Source: FEN-1099 sp964511015 (GTDB taxonomy: Bacteria; Lernaellota; Lernaellaia; Lernaellales; Lernaellaceae). From it: 64,000 nucleotides of DNA. The stretch is from the NCBI GenBank assembly GCA_964511015.1, contig CAZEDX010000013.1:17801-81800 (forward strand), written 5' to 3'. Shown one piece after another: positions 1 through 11,078 of the stretch. The first letter of the stretch is position 1. Every line of letters starts with the position of its first letter. The notes under the pieces are model-generated. The model did not search any database. It worked only from the letters and a program-made list of their open reading frames with translations, and was not told where the DNA came from. The position numbers were made by a program, and so were the translations under genes.

Positions 1-442
<442 letters not shown>

Positions 443-637
443 GCGGGTCCCCCAGGGATCCGAGTTTGGTTTGAAAGCGTCCCTCTTTTACCGGAGCGCG
501 GGCAAAAAGTCAAAAGGAGGAAGGACAAAGAGGTGCGGACCTGGACCGGTGATTTCGGTCATCGGTGTTTTTTGCTCTAGATTCCTTTCGCCGACCGCTT
601 CTGTTACACTCCGGCCCGCAATTCGAAGAGTGGAGAA

Positions 638-2524
638 ATGTGCGGGATTTGTGGCGTATTTGAAACTGGCGGTGCAAGAATCTCGCGGGAAACCTTGCGT
701 CAGATGACTGACACACTGGTTCATCGGGGGCCTGATGCCAGCGGTCTATTTCTTGCCGAGCACAGAGGCGCCGCGCTGGAACCATTGCCTGATGCGCCGG
801 TCGCGTTGGGACATCGCCGCCTCAAAATCATCGATCTGTCGGACTCGGCAAATCAGCCAATGCTTTTCGAGAACGGCCGCTTGGCCGTGGTCTTCAACGG
901 CGAGATTTTCAACTACCGTGAGTTGATGACCGAGCATTTTGCCGACCGCCAACCGCAGACGACCTCCGACACCGAAGTGGTCGGCTGGGCCTATCGCAAA
1001 TGGGGCCTCGACTGTTTTCAGCACTTCAACGGCTTTTTTGCCATGGCAATCTACGATGCCGACCGCGATCTGCTGGTGCTCGCGCGCGATCGCATGGGCA
1101 AGAAGCCGCTTTTCTATCATCATCAGGGCGGACATTTTGCGTTCGGCTCGGAACTCAAGGCGCTGGCGGCGTATCCGCCCTTGGCTCGGGAACTCGACCA
1201 CGATGCATTGCTGGCCTATCTGACGTTCCTGTATGTGCCGGGTGAGGCTTGCCTGCTACGCAATTGCCGCAAGCTGGCGGCCGGAAGTTGGCTGACCGTC
1301 GACGCGCGTGGTGAGGTGCGCACCGAACGGTACTACGACGTGCTCGCCGGCCCGGCGCATCCGACCGCTAGACCGCGGACCATGGCGGAATACGAAGAGG
1401 AACTTGACCGCCTGCTGACCGATGCCACGCGTTTGCGGTTGATCAGCGATGTGCCACTAGGCGCATTTTTGTCGGGCGGCATCGATTCGTCCACGATCGT
1501 CGCCTACATGTTGCGGGCGGGGGCGACGCGGCCGCGGACGTTTACCATTGCCTACGAAGATCCCAAGTTCAACGAAGGCCCGTACGCCAAGGCCGTCGCC
1601 GATCATTTGGGTACCGAACACACGGAAATGGTCGTCCAACCCGACGACGCGCAGGTCCTGATCCAACGGATGCCGCACATCTACGACGAGCCGTTTGCCG
1701 ATCCGTCCGCGTTGCCGACCACCTTGCTGTCGGAACTGACTCGCAAACACGTGACGGTTGCTCTGTCGGGCGATGGCGGCGACGAGTTGTTCTTCGGCTA
1801 CGATCGCTACAAACGGGCGCTCGAGTTCGCGCGCTGGACATGGATTCCTTACTTCTTGCGCGCACCGGTGGGGCGCTTGCTCTGCCAGTTTGGGGCGCGC
1901 GGGAGGAAAATCGGCCGCCGCATCGATCAGCCGGATGTGACCGCGTATTTCCAACTGCGTACCAGCATTTTCAACCGCTACGAGTTGCCGCAACTGACCG
2001 GCAAACCGTTCCCAGCCGACAACGAGCTTACGCGTGTGCTTGGGACGCTTGGCGATGTGCCCTTGCACCGGCGGCTGCGCGCGGCGGAAACGCGAATCTA
2101 CTTGTGTGACGACATTCTGCAAAAGGTCGATCGCGCGTCGATGTCCTGTGCGTTGGAAACGCGCGCCCCACTGCTCGACTACCGTGTGGTCGAATTCGCG
2201 CTCGGTTTGCCCCAGGAAATGGTTTTGCAGGGAAGGGTCCGCAAACGCCTGCTCAGACAACTGCTCTACCGTTATGTGCCGGCGGCGGTCTTCGACCGCA
2301 AGAAGATGGGCTTTCGCATTCCACTTGGTTCCTGGTTCCGAGGCAAGTTGCGGCCGACCCTCGAACATTACCTTGATGGCGAACGTCTGCGGAAACAGGG
2401 GCTCTTGCAGCCGGAGTTCGTGGCTGACCTCGTCGCCCGACACATGGCCGGCGGCGCCGACTACGCCCACGCGCTGTTCACGCTGCTGGTTTTCCAGATG
2501 TGGTACGACCAGTACCTGGCCTGA
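638..2524 (+). CDS. asnB: Asparagine synthase (glutamine-hydrolysing)
   Basis: A 628-residue class II glutamine amidotransferase plus synthetase. It begins MCGICGVF, so Cys2 becomes the N-terminal nucleophile. The glutaminase domain covers about residues 2-210 (HRGPDASG, FNGEIFNY, SDTEVV). The ATP-pyrophosphatase signature LSGGIDSS lies near residue 280, followed by LSGDGGDELFFGYDRY, and the C-terminus has the usual KVDRASMSCALETRAPLLD. Length is typical of AsnB. It converts aspartate, glutamine and ATP to asparagine in the cytoplasm. GGAGA lies just upstream of the ATG. In glycan-rich genomes AsnB paralogues sometimes amidate sugars or peptides, but nothing here forces that reading. It converges on the corrinoid-protein gene with 4 bases between the stops. 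Confidence 0.95.
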   Translation: MCGICGVFETGGARISRETLRQMTDTLVHRGPDASGLFLAEHRGAALEPLPDAPVALGHRRLKIIDLSDSANQPMLFENGRLAVVFNGEIFNYRELMTEHFADRQPQTTSDTEVVGWAYRKWGLDCFQHFNGFFAMAIYDADRDLLVLARDRMGKKPLFYHHQGGHFAFGSELKALAAYPPLARELDHDALLAYLTFLYVPGEACLLRNCRKLAAGSWLTVDARGEVRTERYYDVLAGPAHPTARPRTMAEYEEELDRLLTDATRLRLISDVPLGAFLSGGIDSSTIVAYMLRAGATRPRTFTIAYEDPKFNEGPYAKAVADHLGTEHTEMVVQPDDAQVLIQRMPHIYDEPFADPSALPTTLLSELTRKHVTVALSGDGGDELFFGYDRYKRALEFARWTWIPYFLRAPVGRLLCQFGARGRKIGRRIDQPDVTAYFQLRTSIFNRYELPQLTGKPFPADNELTRVLGTLGDVPLHRRLRAAETRIYLCDDILQKVDRASMSCALETRAPLLDYRVVEFALGLPQEMVLQGRVRKRLLRQLLYRYVPAAVFDRKKMGFRIPLGSWFRGKLRPTLEHYLDGERLRKQGLLQPEFVADLVARHMAGGADYAHALFTLLVFQMWYDQYLA

Positions 2525-2528
2525 CGCA

Positions 2529-3158
2529 TCATTCCCCTTTGAGCAACGCCACGGCGCCGTACGCGTTTTCGGCATAGCCGTCCGCGCCGATGTCGTCGGC
2601 GAAGCGTTGCGTCACCGCGGCGCCGCCAATCAGCACCTTCACCTGATCGCGCAGGCCGGCGGCTTTGAGGGCGTCGATGACGTCTTTCATCACCACCATG
2701 GTGGTGGTGAGCAGAGCGGATAGCCCGACGGCAACCGGGCGCAATTCCTTGACCGCCGAGACAAATTTGTCGACCGGCACATCGATGCCCAAGTCGACGA
2801 CCTGATAGCCGGCGCCGCGCATCATGATGCCGACAATACTCTTGCCGATGTCGTGCATGTCGCCGCGTACGGTGCCGAGCACTACTTTATCGAGTTTGGC
2901 GGACGAACCTTGGGCGAGGTGGGGTTCCAATACGGCAATAGCGCCATTCATCGCACGAGCGCTGAGCAGCACTTCGGGAAGGAACAATTCGCCGTCGCGG
3001 AAGAGGCGACCGACCACGCCCATGCCCGTGAACAAACCTTGCTCAAGAATATCGCGAGCGGATGCGCCGCCGGCCAGCGCCTGCTGGGTCAAGGCAACGA
3101 CCTGGGCATCTTCGCCGTTTTCCAGCGCCTTGGCCAACTGTGCGAAAAGATCTGTCAC
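2529..3158 (-). CDS. Corrinoid (B12-binding) protein of methyltransferase systems
   Basis: A 209-residue protein with the two-part build of corrinoid carriers such as MtmC/MttC and the MetH cobalamin module. An N-terminal helical cap covers about residues 1-85 (FLPEVLLSARAMN). A Rossmann-like B12 domain follows, with the cobalt-ligating motif DxHxxG at D100-M-H102-D-I-G105 (GTVRGDMHDIGKSIV) and a C-terminal GGAAVT..ADGYAENA segment. Such proteins shuttle a methyl group between a substrate-specific methyltransferase and a folate- or CoM-type acceptor. No methyltransferase partner or reactivase lies nearby, so the substrate is unknown. The next gene upstream on the same strand is a small ACT-like protein 13 bases away, probably the same transcript. 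Confidence 0.9.
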   Translation of the reverse strand: MTDLFAQLAKALENGEDAQVVALTQQALAGGASARDILEQGLFTGMGVVGRLFRDGELFLPEVLLSARAMNGAIAVLEPHLAQGSSAKLDKVVLGTVRGDMHDIGKSIVGIMMRGAGYQVVDLGIDVPVDKFVSAVKELRPVAVGLSALLTTTMVVMKDVIDALKAAGLRDQVKVLIGGAAVTQRFADDIGADGYAENAYGAVALLKGE

Positions 3159-3171
3159 GTTGGCACCGCCT

Positions 3172-3429
3172 TTAGTGGGTGAAGACCATTTTCTGCACGT
3201 CCACCCCCTCTACAGCCTTCAGCTTCGCTTCCACCTGCGCCAACGTGGCGTCGTCGCCGTAGAGCTCAAGCACCAGCAACCCGCTCGGCGAGCAGCTAGT
3301 GGCGTCGACATCGTGCAAGCCCAAGCGGGTCTTGATGTTGCAGCCATGGTCGCTGAGCACCTTTTGCACTGCCGGTACGTTTTTCACGCGATTGGTGATA
3401 TGGACGCCGAGAATGGTGTGCTTCTCCAT
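3172..3429 (-). CDS. Small ACT-like regulatory protein
   Basis: An 85-residue protein starting MEKHTILGVHITNRVKNVP. The ATG complements 3427-3429 and is preceded by GGAGG on the reverse strand. The pattern of a beta strand, a helix (VPAVQKVLSDHG), a strand (TRLGLHDVD), a CSPSGLLVLELYGD turn and a final helix matches the ferredoxin-like fold of ACT domains. It resembles the small proteins annotated as iron-only hydrogenase system regulators (TM1266 type). It sits immediately upstream of the corrinoid protein in one probable operon, so a small-molecule-sensing role there is plausible but inferred. An extended in-frame start at 3552 would overlap the neighbouring transporter and lacks support. 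Confidence 0.75.
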   Translation of the reverse strand: MEKHTILGVHITNRVKNVPAVQKVLSDHGCNIKTRLGLHDVDATSCSPSGLLVLELYGDDATLAQVEAKLKAVEGVDVQKMVFTH

Positions 3430-3457
3430 GGGTAGCCTCCGGTATGGGCGGTTACGG

Positions 3458-4600
3458 TCAGGGTTTGATGGTCTGGTCCAAGCGCATGTCGCGCGACAAT
3501 CCGGGAATGTATTCGAGTTCGTGACGCAGATAGAGCACGATTGGAATCGCAAGGATCAGGCCGATCACACCCAACAACACTTCGCAAACGATCAGCGAAG
3601 TCAGCGTTAGCACCATCGGCAGATGCACGATGTCGCCAATGATTTTCGAATTCAGGAAGTACTCGAGCTTGTGAATGCCCACCAACATTCCCAGGCAGAT
3701 AGCGGCAGCCAAGACGCCGATGTTGACCAGAGCGGTTGCTGTCAGAATGGTGTTGGAAATCAGGTTGCCGACGATCGGCAACAAGCCGCAGGTGAAGACC
3801 AGCAATATCAACAAAGCCGGTTGTGGCAATCCTAGAACCACAATGACAATCGCGGAAATGGCTGTGTTGACGAGCGAAATAATAAATTGTCCGCCCATGA
3901 CGCGCTTGAAGTAGTAGTAGAAAATGCGTATGCGAGAGAGGGAAAAGCGATATAGAAACGCCATCAAGCTATGTGGTCGCCGGGCAAATACCTCGTCGAT
4001 CTTGCCGATGTTGTGGTACAGGACCAAATTCACCACGCAAGCGAAGATGAAATAGATAAAACCCTTCGAGAAGGTTGAAAACCAGGAATACAAGCGCGGT
4101 ACTACGGCAGTGGTGACGGACATGATGGTCTTGTTCACTTCCGCCTGGTCGACGTAGTCGGTCAGCGCCCACCTTTGGTTGGCGATTTCGAACTGCTGGA
4201 CCGCTTCATTCTGCGCTTCCTGCGCCAACGCCGGGAGGCGACGAATGACATCTGGCACCACGCGCCAGACTACCACGGTCAGTATGCCCAAGACGATCAC
4301 ATACAACATGGAGAAGAGCAGAGCCTTGGGCAGGAAGCGCGCATAACGGCGAACGTCGTTGGTCAGGAAGTCGGAGATCAAATAGAGGAAGAGGAAAAAT
4401 ATCGCAAAGGTGGTCAAGTGCGTGGCAAAAATCAATAGCATCAGCACGGACAGGAACGCGTAGCCACACATATAAGGGTGCGCTTCCAAAATCGTATTCG
4501 GTCGCCGTTCCCACTCCTGTTCCACCGTGGCGTGGAAAAGAATCGCCGTGGAATCCTGTGGGTCCCCAATGATGTCGGCCTTTTTTGATGGTTCGGACAT
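3458..4600 (-). CDS. AI-2E family (PerM-type) membrane transporter
   Basis: A 380-residue polytopic protein with the AI-2E transporter layout. A short cytoplasmic N-terminus is followed by paired helices (AFLSVLMLLIFATHLTTFAIFFLFLYL), a long central soluble segment (about 115-170, RRLPALAQEAQNEA), then helices ending in the conserved LPIVGNLISNTILTATALVNIG block and a C-terminal SKIIGDIVHLPMVLTLTSLI...GLILAIPI. Family members export diverse small solutes and some are Na+(Li+)/H+ antiporters. The substrate cannot be read from sequence. It is divergent from the CDF transporter gene, and 28 bases separate it from the ACT-like gene on the same strand. Confidence 0.85.
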   Translation of the reverse strand: MSEPSKKADIIGDPQDSTAILFHATVEQEWERRPNTILEAHPYMCGYAFLSVLMLLIFATHLTTFAIFFLFLYLISDFLTNDVRRYARFLPKALLFSMLYVIVLGILTVVVWRVVPDVIRRLPALAQEAQNEAVQQFEIANQRWALTDYVDQAEVNKTIMSVTTAVVPRLYSWFSTFSKGFIYFIFACVVNLVLYHNIGKIDEVFARRPHSLMAFLYRFSLSRIRIFYYYFKRVMGGQFIISLVNTAISAIVIVVLGLPQPALLILLVFTCGLLPIVGNLISNTILTATALVNIGVLAAAICLGMLVGIHKLEYFLNSKIIGDIVHLPMVLTLTSLIVCEVLLGVIGLILAIPIVLYLRHELEYIPGLSRDMRLDQTIKP

Positions 4601-4711
4601 CGGTTGCGCTTCACCTTGCGTCGCAAATTTGACTTATTCTCATCCTAGCGAATTGGCAAGCGATGTCCATAGTCTCTCTTTTGTGGCGCCATACCGTGGA
4701 CGGAAATGCGA

Positions 4712-4739
4712 TTGACTCGGACAACGATTTCAGTACCAT
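4712..4739 (+). promoter_or_regulatory. Sigma70-type promoter of the CDF transporter
   Basis: TTGACT at 4712-4717 and TACCAT at 4734-4739 are separated by 16 bases. The predicted start of transcription, about 4744-4746, falls exactly at the first base-paired position of the riboswitch that follows. Both the match to consensus and the agreement with the RNA structure support the call. Confidence 0.6.
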
Positions 4740-4743
4740 GACC

Positions 4744-4825
4744 ACAAGATCAGGCGATCCAACCGTCTGGATGCAGCCGGGCTCGGCGACGGGCAACGGG
4801 TTATTCGCCCCGTGGGACTTTTTGT
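4744..4825 (+). ncRNA. NiCo (czcD) riboswitch
   Basis: The leader can be folded by hand into the four-helix NiCo aptamer (Rfam class NiCo). P1 is ACAAGA 4744-4749 with TTTTGT 4820-4825. Conserved AGGC is at 4752-4755. P2 is ATCC 4757-4760 with GGAT 4769-4772, followed by conserved GCAGCCGG. P3 is GCTCG 4781-4785, tetraloop GCGA, CGGGC 4790-4794. Conserved AA follows, then P4 CGGG 4797-4800 with CCCG 4809-4812, then conserved TGGGAC 4813-4818. Order, purine-rich linkers and spacing all match the published aptamer as I recall it. In known examples Co2+/Ni2+ (Fe2+ has also been reported) stabilises P1 and P4, blocks the terminator and turns on efflux. The downstream gene is a CDF exporter, as expected. 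Confidence 0.85.
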
Positions 4826-4840
4826 TCCCCGGGGTGTTTT
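4808..4840 (+). terminator. Regulated intrinsic terminator of the NiCo riboswitch
   Basis: The arm CCCCGTGGGAC at 4808-4818 pairs with GTTCCCCGGGG at 4824-4834 across a TTTTT loop, with one mismatch, and is followed by TGTTTTC. The 5' arm overlaps P4 and the TGGGAC core, and the 3' arm overlaps P1, so terminator and metal-bound aptamer are mutually exclusive. This is the expression-platform arrangement of an ON switch. Confidence 0.8.
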
Positions 4841-4854
4841 CGTTAAGAGGGGGC

Positions 4855-5826
4855 ATGGACCAGAACGCTCGCAAAGCGCGCGTAGCATGGCTATCGGTGG
4901 CATCGAACTCAACGCTTGTCCTTGGCAAGCTAGTGATTGGCTTCCTCATCGGTTCGGTTTCGGTGATGTCCGAAGCGATTCATTCAGCCGTGGACCTCGT
5001 GGCGGCCGTGATTGCCTTGCTAGCTGTAAAAACTGCCGGCAAACCCGCCGACGACGACCATCCGTTCGGTCACGGCAAGGTCGAGAACATCTCCGGCACT
5101 GTCGAAGCGTTGCTGATCTTTCTCGCTGCGGGCTGGATTATCTACGAAGCGGTCAAACGGATTCTCCATCCGGAGCCATTGGACATGGCTATGTGGGGTG
5201 TCTTGGTGATGGGTATTTCGGCGACCGTCAACATCATCGTTTCGCATTATCTGTTCAAGGTCGGGCACGCCACTCACTCAGTGGCTTTGGTGGCCGATGC
5301 CTGGCATTTGCGGACCGATGTCTATACCTCCGCCGGCGTCATGGTGGCGTTGGGTATTGTGTGGGTGGCCGGCGCAATCCGTCCGGAGTGGAACGTACAG
5401 TTGATCGACCCGATCGCCGCGATTTTGGTGGCGCTGTTGATCCTCAAAGCCGCCTACGATCTTACCAAACAAGCAGCGCGCGATCTGTTGGATGTGCGGT
5501 TGCCCGAAGAAGAATTGGCTTGGCTGCGCGAATGCATCGTCACCTCATCGCTAAAAGTGAAAGGCTATCATCGTTTGCGAACCCGGAAAGCCGGCGCCTT
5601 CCGCTTTGTCGAGTTTCATCTGATCGTCGATCCGGAAATGTCAGTCAATGAATCCCATGCGCTTACCGAGCAGATCAACCGCTGCATCAACGAGCACTAT
5701 GAGAACACCAGCGTACTGGTCCACATCGAACCTTGCGATGGCGAATGCGCGCCCGCTTGTGAGGAAGGTTGCCGCGTTTCCGAAACCGAACGGCAAAGTC
5801 GTCACCGCGCCTACCAGAAGAAATAG
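4855..5826 (+). CDS. Cation diffusion facilitator metal exporter with Cys-rich tail
   Basis: A 323-residue CDF protein starting MDQNARKARVAWLS. The ATG at 4855 has AGAGGGGG about six bases upstream; an upstream in-frame ATG at 4663 would lie inside the riboswitch leader and is rejected. Transmembrane metal ligands are H43xxxD47 in TM2 (AIHSAVD) and H151xxxD155 in TM5 (AWHLRTD). The cytoplasmic domain begins after helix 6 (PEEELAWLRECIV). The C-terminus carries C294, C298, C302 and C306 in a regular CX3CX3CX3C array, probably a cytosolic metal site. The family exports divalent metals in exchange for protons. The NiCo riboswitch points to cobalt/nickel (or iron) as inducer and likely cargo. Confidence 0.92.
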   Translation: MDQNARKARVAWLSVASNSTLVLGKLVIGFLIGSVSVMSEAIHSAVDLVAAVIALLAVKTAGKPADDDHPFGHGKVENISGTVEALLIFLAAGWIIYEAVKRILHPEPLDMAMWGVLVMGISATVNIIVSHYLFKVGHATHSVALVADAWHLRTDVYTSAGVMVALGIVWVAGAIRPEWNVQLIDPIAAILVALLILKAAYDLTKQAARDLLDVRLPEEELAWLRECIVTSSLKVKGYHRLRTRKAGAFRFVEFHLIVDPEMSVNESHALTEQINRCINEHYENTSVLVHIEPCDGECAPACEEGCRVSETERQSRHRAYQKK

Positions 5827-5886
5827 AACAGAGTTCACCCGCCAGTTCATAACCTAGCGAACACTCATTATTGGCAGGCAAAAAGA

Positions 5887-5914
5887 AAGGGCCGACCGCT
5901 TCCGGCCGGCCCTT
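5887..5914 (-). terminator. Intrinsic terminator of hppA
   Basis: Positions 5887-5898 (AAGGGCCGACCG) pair with 5903-5914 (CGGCCGGCCCTT), with one mismatch and a 4-base loop. Read on the minus strand the hairpin is followed by TTTCTTTTTG, a good U-tract. It sits 25 bases past the hppA stop. Confidence 0.85.
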
Positions 5915-5938
5915 CGAAGAGCGCTTGGCTCGTCGACG

Positions 5939-8410
<2,472 letters not shown>

Positions 8411-8550
8411 TAGGTCCTCCTTTCGAAGAAGCGAATCGGGAAAAACGGGAACCTGAACTGCAAATTTTCGCCCTGGGTATTGAACCCTGCCTCGGCCCAG
8501 AGCGGATATCGACATGAATGCCCCTCTATATCAGACGCTAAAGTCGCTGC

Positions 8551-8579
8551 GTTATAAGGCAAATGACGCACGAAGTCAA
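8551..8579 (-). promoter_or_regulatory. Sigma70-type promoter of hppA
   Basis: On the minus strand TTGACT (complement 8574-8579) and TATAAC (complement 8551-8556) are exactly 17 bases apart. The predicted 5' UTR before the ATG at 8410 is about 130 bases. Confidence 0.7.
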
Positions 8580-8698
8580 TCCGGTCTAGCCACTACATTT
8601 GGTGTGCTGGCGATTTCTAAAACCGGCCTTATTGGAGTATCCCCTTCCTGTTGTGTAAATAAAAATAAGTGATATTGCGATGCCGATGTCGGCGGGAA

Positions 8699-10702
8699 TT
8701 ACTGCAGGCGTGCGGGTAAAATGACCATCGTCCGTCCGGCCCATTGCAGGCGCTTCTGAACGGTATACGCGGTTTCGTTGTGCAGTAGGCGGTGATACCA
8801 GCGTTCGCGCTGGAAAAGAATCTTGCCGGCGAAGAATGTGGTCTGGGGGAATTCCTTGGCTACTTCCAGGCAGAGTTTTTCAACCTCGTCGATCAGATCG
8901 GTGCCCACCGAAAAACGCGTTTGCGCGGGCACGCCCAACTGCTTGGCCAGGTCGATGTACTTGTTGAGCTGCTCTTCAGTGCGGGTGCGAATCAAGTCCA
9001 ATTCGCTCTGGTCTTTGAAGACCTCGGCATCAGCGACGCCGACCGACAAGAATACCAGGTTGCGGAAATGGCCGGGGAATTTGGCGAATATGTGCAGCAC
9101 CGTGTGGATGCCCAGGCCGCTGTAACCGGGGACCAACACCGCGGCGGTCGGCAGCCTCGGATCGAACTTCGCGCCTTGGTATTCATCAAGCTTGGTCACC
9201 GGCACATCCTTCAACATGACGAACAGCTCTTTCAGCTTGACCCCGACCTGTTGGTAGTGACGGTGGATCATAAAGGAAAGCCCGACCACGCCGCCGGTAA
9301 CCAACACGGTGACCCAACCGCCTTCGGTAAATTTCTCCAAGGTGGTAATGATCAAAATGGTAATGCACAAAATGAACGTGGCCACGAACAGGCCAAAGCG
9401 GCTGAACCACCGTTCATTCGACCGCGGCCGATACCACGAGCGCGCCATACCGAACATGGAAATCGAAAAGGTCAAAAACACGTTGATACTGTACATGACG
9501 ACCAGGGTCTGTACGGCGCCGCCGCTATACAGCAACAACGCTACTGCACAGGCGCCCATCAACATGACGCCGTTGGCGGTGGTCAGCCGATCCGAAAGAG
9601 CCGAGAACTTGCGTGGCGCCCACGAATCGTGAGCCATGTCGGCCAACACGCGCGGTCCGCCGATAAAGCCGGCCTGAGCGCCGACGACCAAGAGCGCGCC
9701 TTCGGAAAGAATCGTGATCAACGCCAACAGCCAACCGCCTGGCAGGTTGGCAGTCATGCGATTGGCCAGCACGGCGTTGAGGGTCTTGCCTTCTTCGAAG
9801 GCCACATCCCATAGCAGGTAGCAAACGATCAAGCCGGCGGCGGTGAAGGCCAGGGACAACGCCATATACAGCATCGTCCGTTTGGCGGTGTGAACCCGCG
9901 GCTCATGCATGATCGGAATGCTGTTCGAAACGGCTTCCAGACCGGTGTAGGTGCCGCCACCCAGGGAGTAGGCGTGCAGAAAGAGCAGAATCATGCCCGC
10001 CGTGCCCAGAGTGCTCAAACCGGTTTGATAGCCTTCACTGGCTTGCTGCAAGGTGGCCGATATCTCGGGCGCTTTGTAAATGATGCCGCCAAGAATCATG
10101 ACGATGTGGGTTGCCAGAAACACCAGGAAGATCGGCATGAGCACCAATACGGACTCGCGCACTCCGCGTATGTTGAGGGCGGTCAACGCGATCACCGCGG
10201 CGATGACCGCCGGCAGTTTCAAAAAGTGCATTTCCAGCGGCAGGAAGCTGAATAGAGCGTCGCCGGCGGCTGCGAGCGAAACGGTAATGGTTAGCACATA
10301 GTCGACCATCAGCGCGCATCCCGACACGACGCCGACCCGGTTGCCTAGCAGCTTCGAACCCACCACGTAGCCGCCGCCACCGTGCGGGAAATCTTCGATT
10401 AAACGGCTGTACGCCGACGCGATCATGAACACGGTGATCGCGGTGATTGCCGCCAGGCCAAGGGTGAGATAGGTGTGATCGCCAAGGGCGCGGAATGCTT
10501 CCATCGGGCCGTAAGACGATGACGATAGTCCGTCGGCGCCCAACCCAACCCAGGCCAGGAAGGGGAACAACGCCAGGCGGTGAAAGATTTTCCGATCGGT
10601 CAGATCCCGCGGCTGACCAACGACCACACGCTTGAATCGCTCAGTGACAGTGGGCTTTTCCGGCGGAGTCGCCCCGTTCCCTGGCAGGTCGTTCAGCGTC
10701 AT
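8699..10702 (-). CDS. KimA-like APC-superfamily potassium/amino-acid permease
   Basis: A 667-residue APC-superfamily transporter. After a soluble N-terminus come VGLGADGLSSSSYGPMEAF, the helix-1/2 segment DFPHGGGGYVVGSKLLG, VDYVLTITVSLAAAGDAL and LNIRGVRES. These line up with Bacillus subtilis KimA (YdaO), a high-affinity K+/H+ symporter (from memory of that sequence). The last ~150 residues are soluble (from about AAVLVPGYSGLGIHTVLHIF) and resemble a universal-stress-like nucleotide-binding domain, as in KimA. I chose ATG complement 10700-10702 (MTLNDLPGN); a longer in-frame start at 10774 adds an Arg-rich, unsupported extension. No clear Shine-Dalgarno is visible. K+ as substrate is inferred from family resemblance; amino acids remain possible. 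Confidence 0.85.
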   Translation of the reverse strand: MTLNDLPGNGATPPEKPTVTERFKRVVVGQPRDLTDRKIFHRLALFPFLAWVGLGADGLSSSSYGPMEAFRALGDHTYLTLGLAAITAITVFMIASAYSRLIEDFPHGGGGYVVGSKLLGNRVGVVSGCALMVDYVLTITVSLAAAGDALFSFLPLEMHFLKLPAVIAAVIALTALNIRGVRESVLVLMPIFLVFLATHIVMILGGIIYKAPEISATLQQASEGYQTGLSTLGTAGMILLFLHAYSLGGGTYTGLEAVSNSIPIMHEPRVHTAKRTMLYMALSLAFTAAGLIVCYLLWDVAFEEGKTLNAVLANRMTANLPGGWLLALITILSEGALLVVGAQAGFIGGPRVLADMAHDSWAPRKFSALSDRLTTANGVMLMGACAVALLLYSGGAVQTLVVMYSINVFLTFSISMFGMARSWYRPRSNERWFSRFGLFVATFILCITILIITTLEKFTEGGWVTVLVTGGVVGLSFMIHRHYQQVGVKLKELFVMLKDVPVTKLDEYQGAKFDPRLPTAAVLVPGYSGLGIHTVLHIFAKFPGHFRNLVFLSVGVADAEVFKDQSELDLIRTRTEEQLNKYIDLAKQLGVPAQTRFSVGTDLIDEVEKLCLEVAKEFPQTTFFAGKILFQRERWYHRLLHNETAYTVQKRLQWAGRTMVILPARLQ

Positions 10703-11078
10703 GTCCGGTCCACCACGTTTCCGTTCATCAGTGAGTGCGTGCTGTCGACGTCGAGGCGTTGCCACCCGAACCACGACGTCAACGTATTAAACACACAATG
10801 GCGCAGGATTCTCGGAAAATCGAGCGGGGGCGTCAAGTGGCCCGCAAGGTATCTATCGTCCTACAAGATCAAAATCGTCATCAACACGACAATTGCTCCC
10901 CCAAGGAAAACTGCCGTTCATCGTGCGCGATCTGCTCGAGGCTCGCGGCGACGCATCTGTGAGGTGCTCGGCTGCGCCTTCAACCGGTATGTGCTGACTG
11001 ACCGTGAGTTCCACGGCTCGCTGTTGGCAGCCATCGACCAGGCGATGTTGCCGGTGCAGGAAGCGCTCAAATGAGTTT
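10703..11078. other. Intergenic region, possibly holding a decayed plus-strand gene
   Basis: No convincing intact gene. On the plus strand, at about 10897-10975, one frame reads LPQGKLPFIVRDLLEARGDASV. The adjacent frame continues with CEVLGCAFNRYVLTDREFHGS and LLAAIDQAMLPVQEALK to a TGA at 11072-11074. Both stretches have protein-like composition, so a frameshifted remnant is possible. The N-terminal part overlaps the promoter side of the permease gene. I do not recognise the product. Confidence 0.25.

Noticed and set aside
1457..2575. Long open frame (372 codons) on the minus strand opposite asnB
   Set aside because: It mirrors asnB codon structure in a high-GC gene; no family features, and asnB is certain.
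4663..4854. N-terminal extension of the CDF protein from an ATG at 4663
   Set aside because: The region forms a riboswitch and terminator; the ATG at 4855 has the ribosome site.
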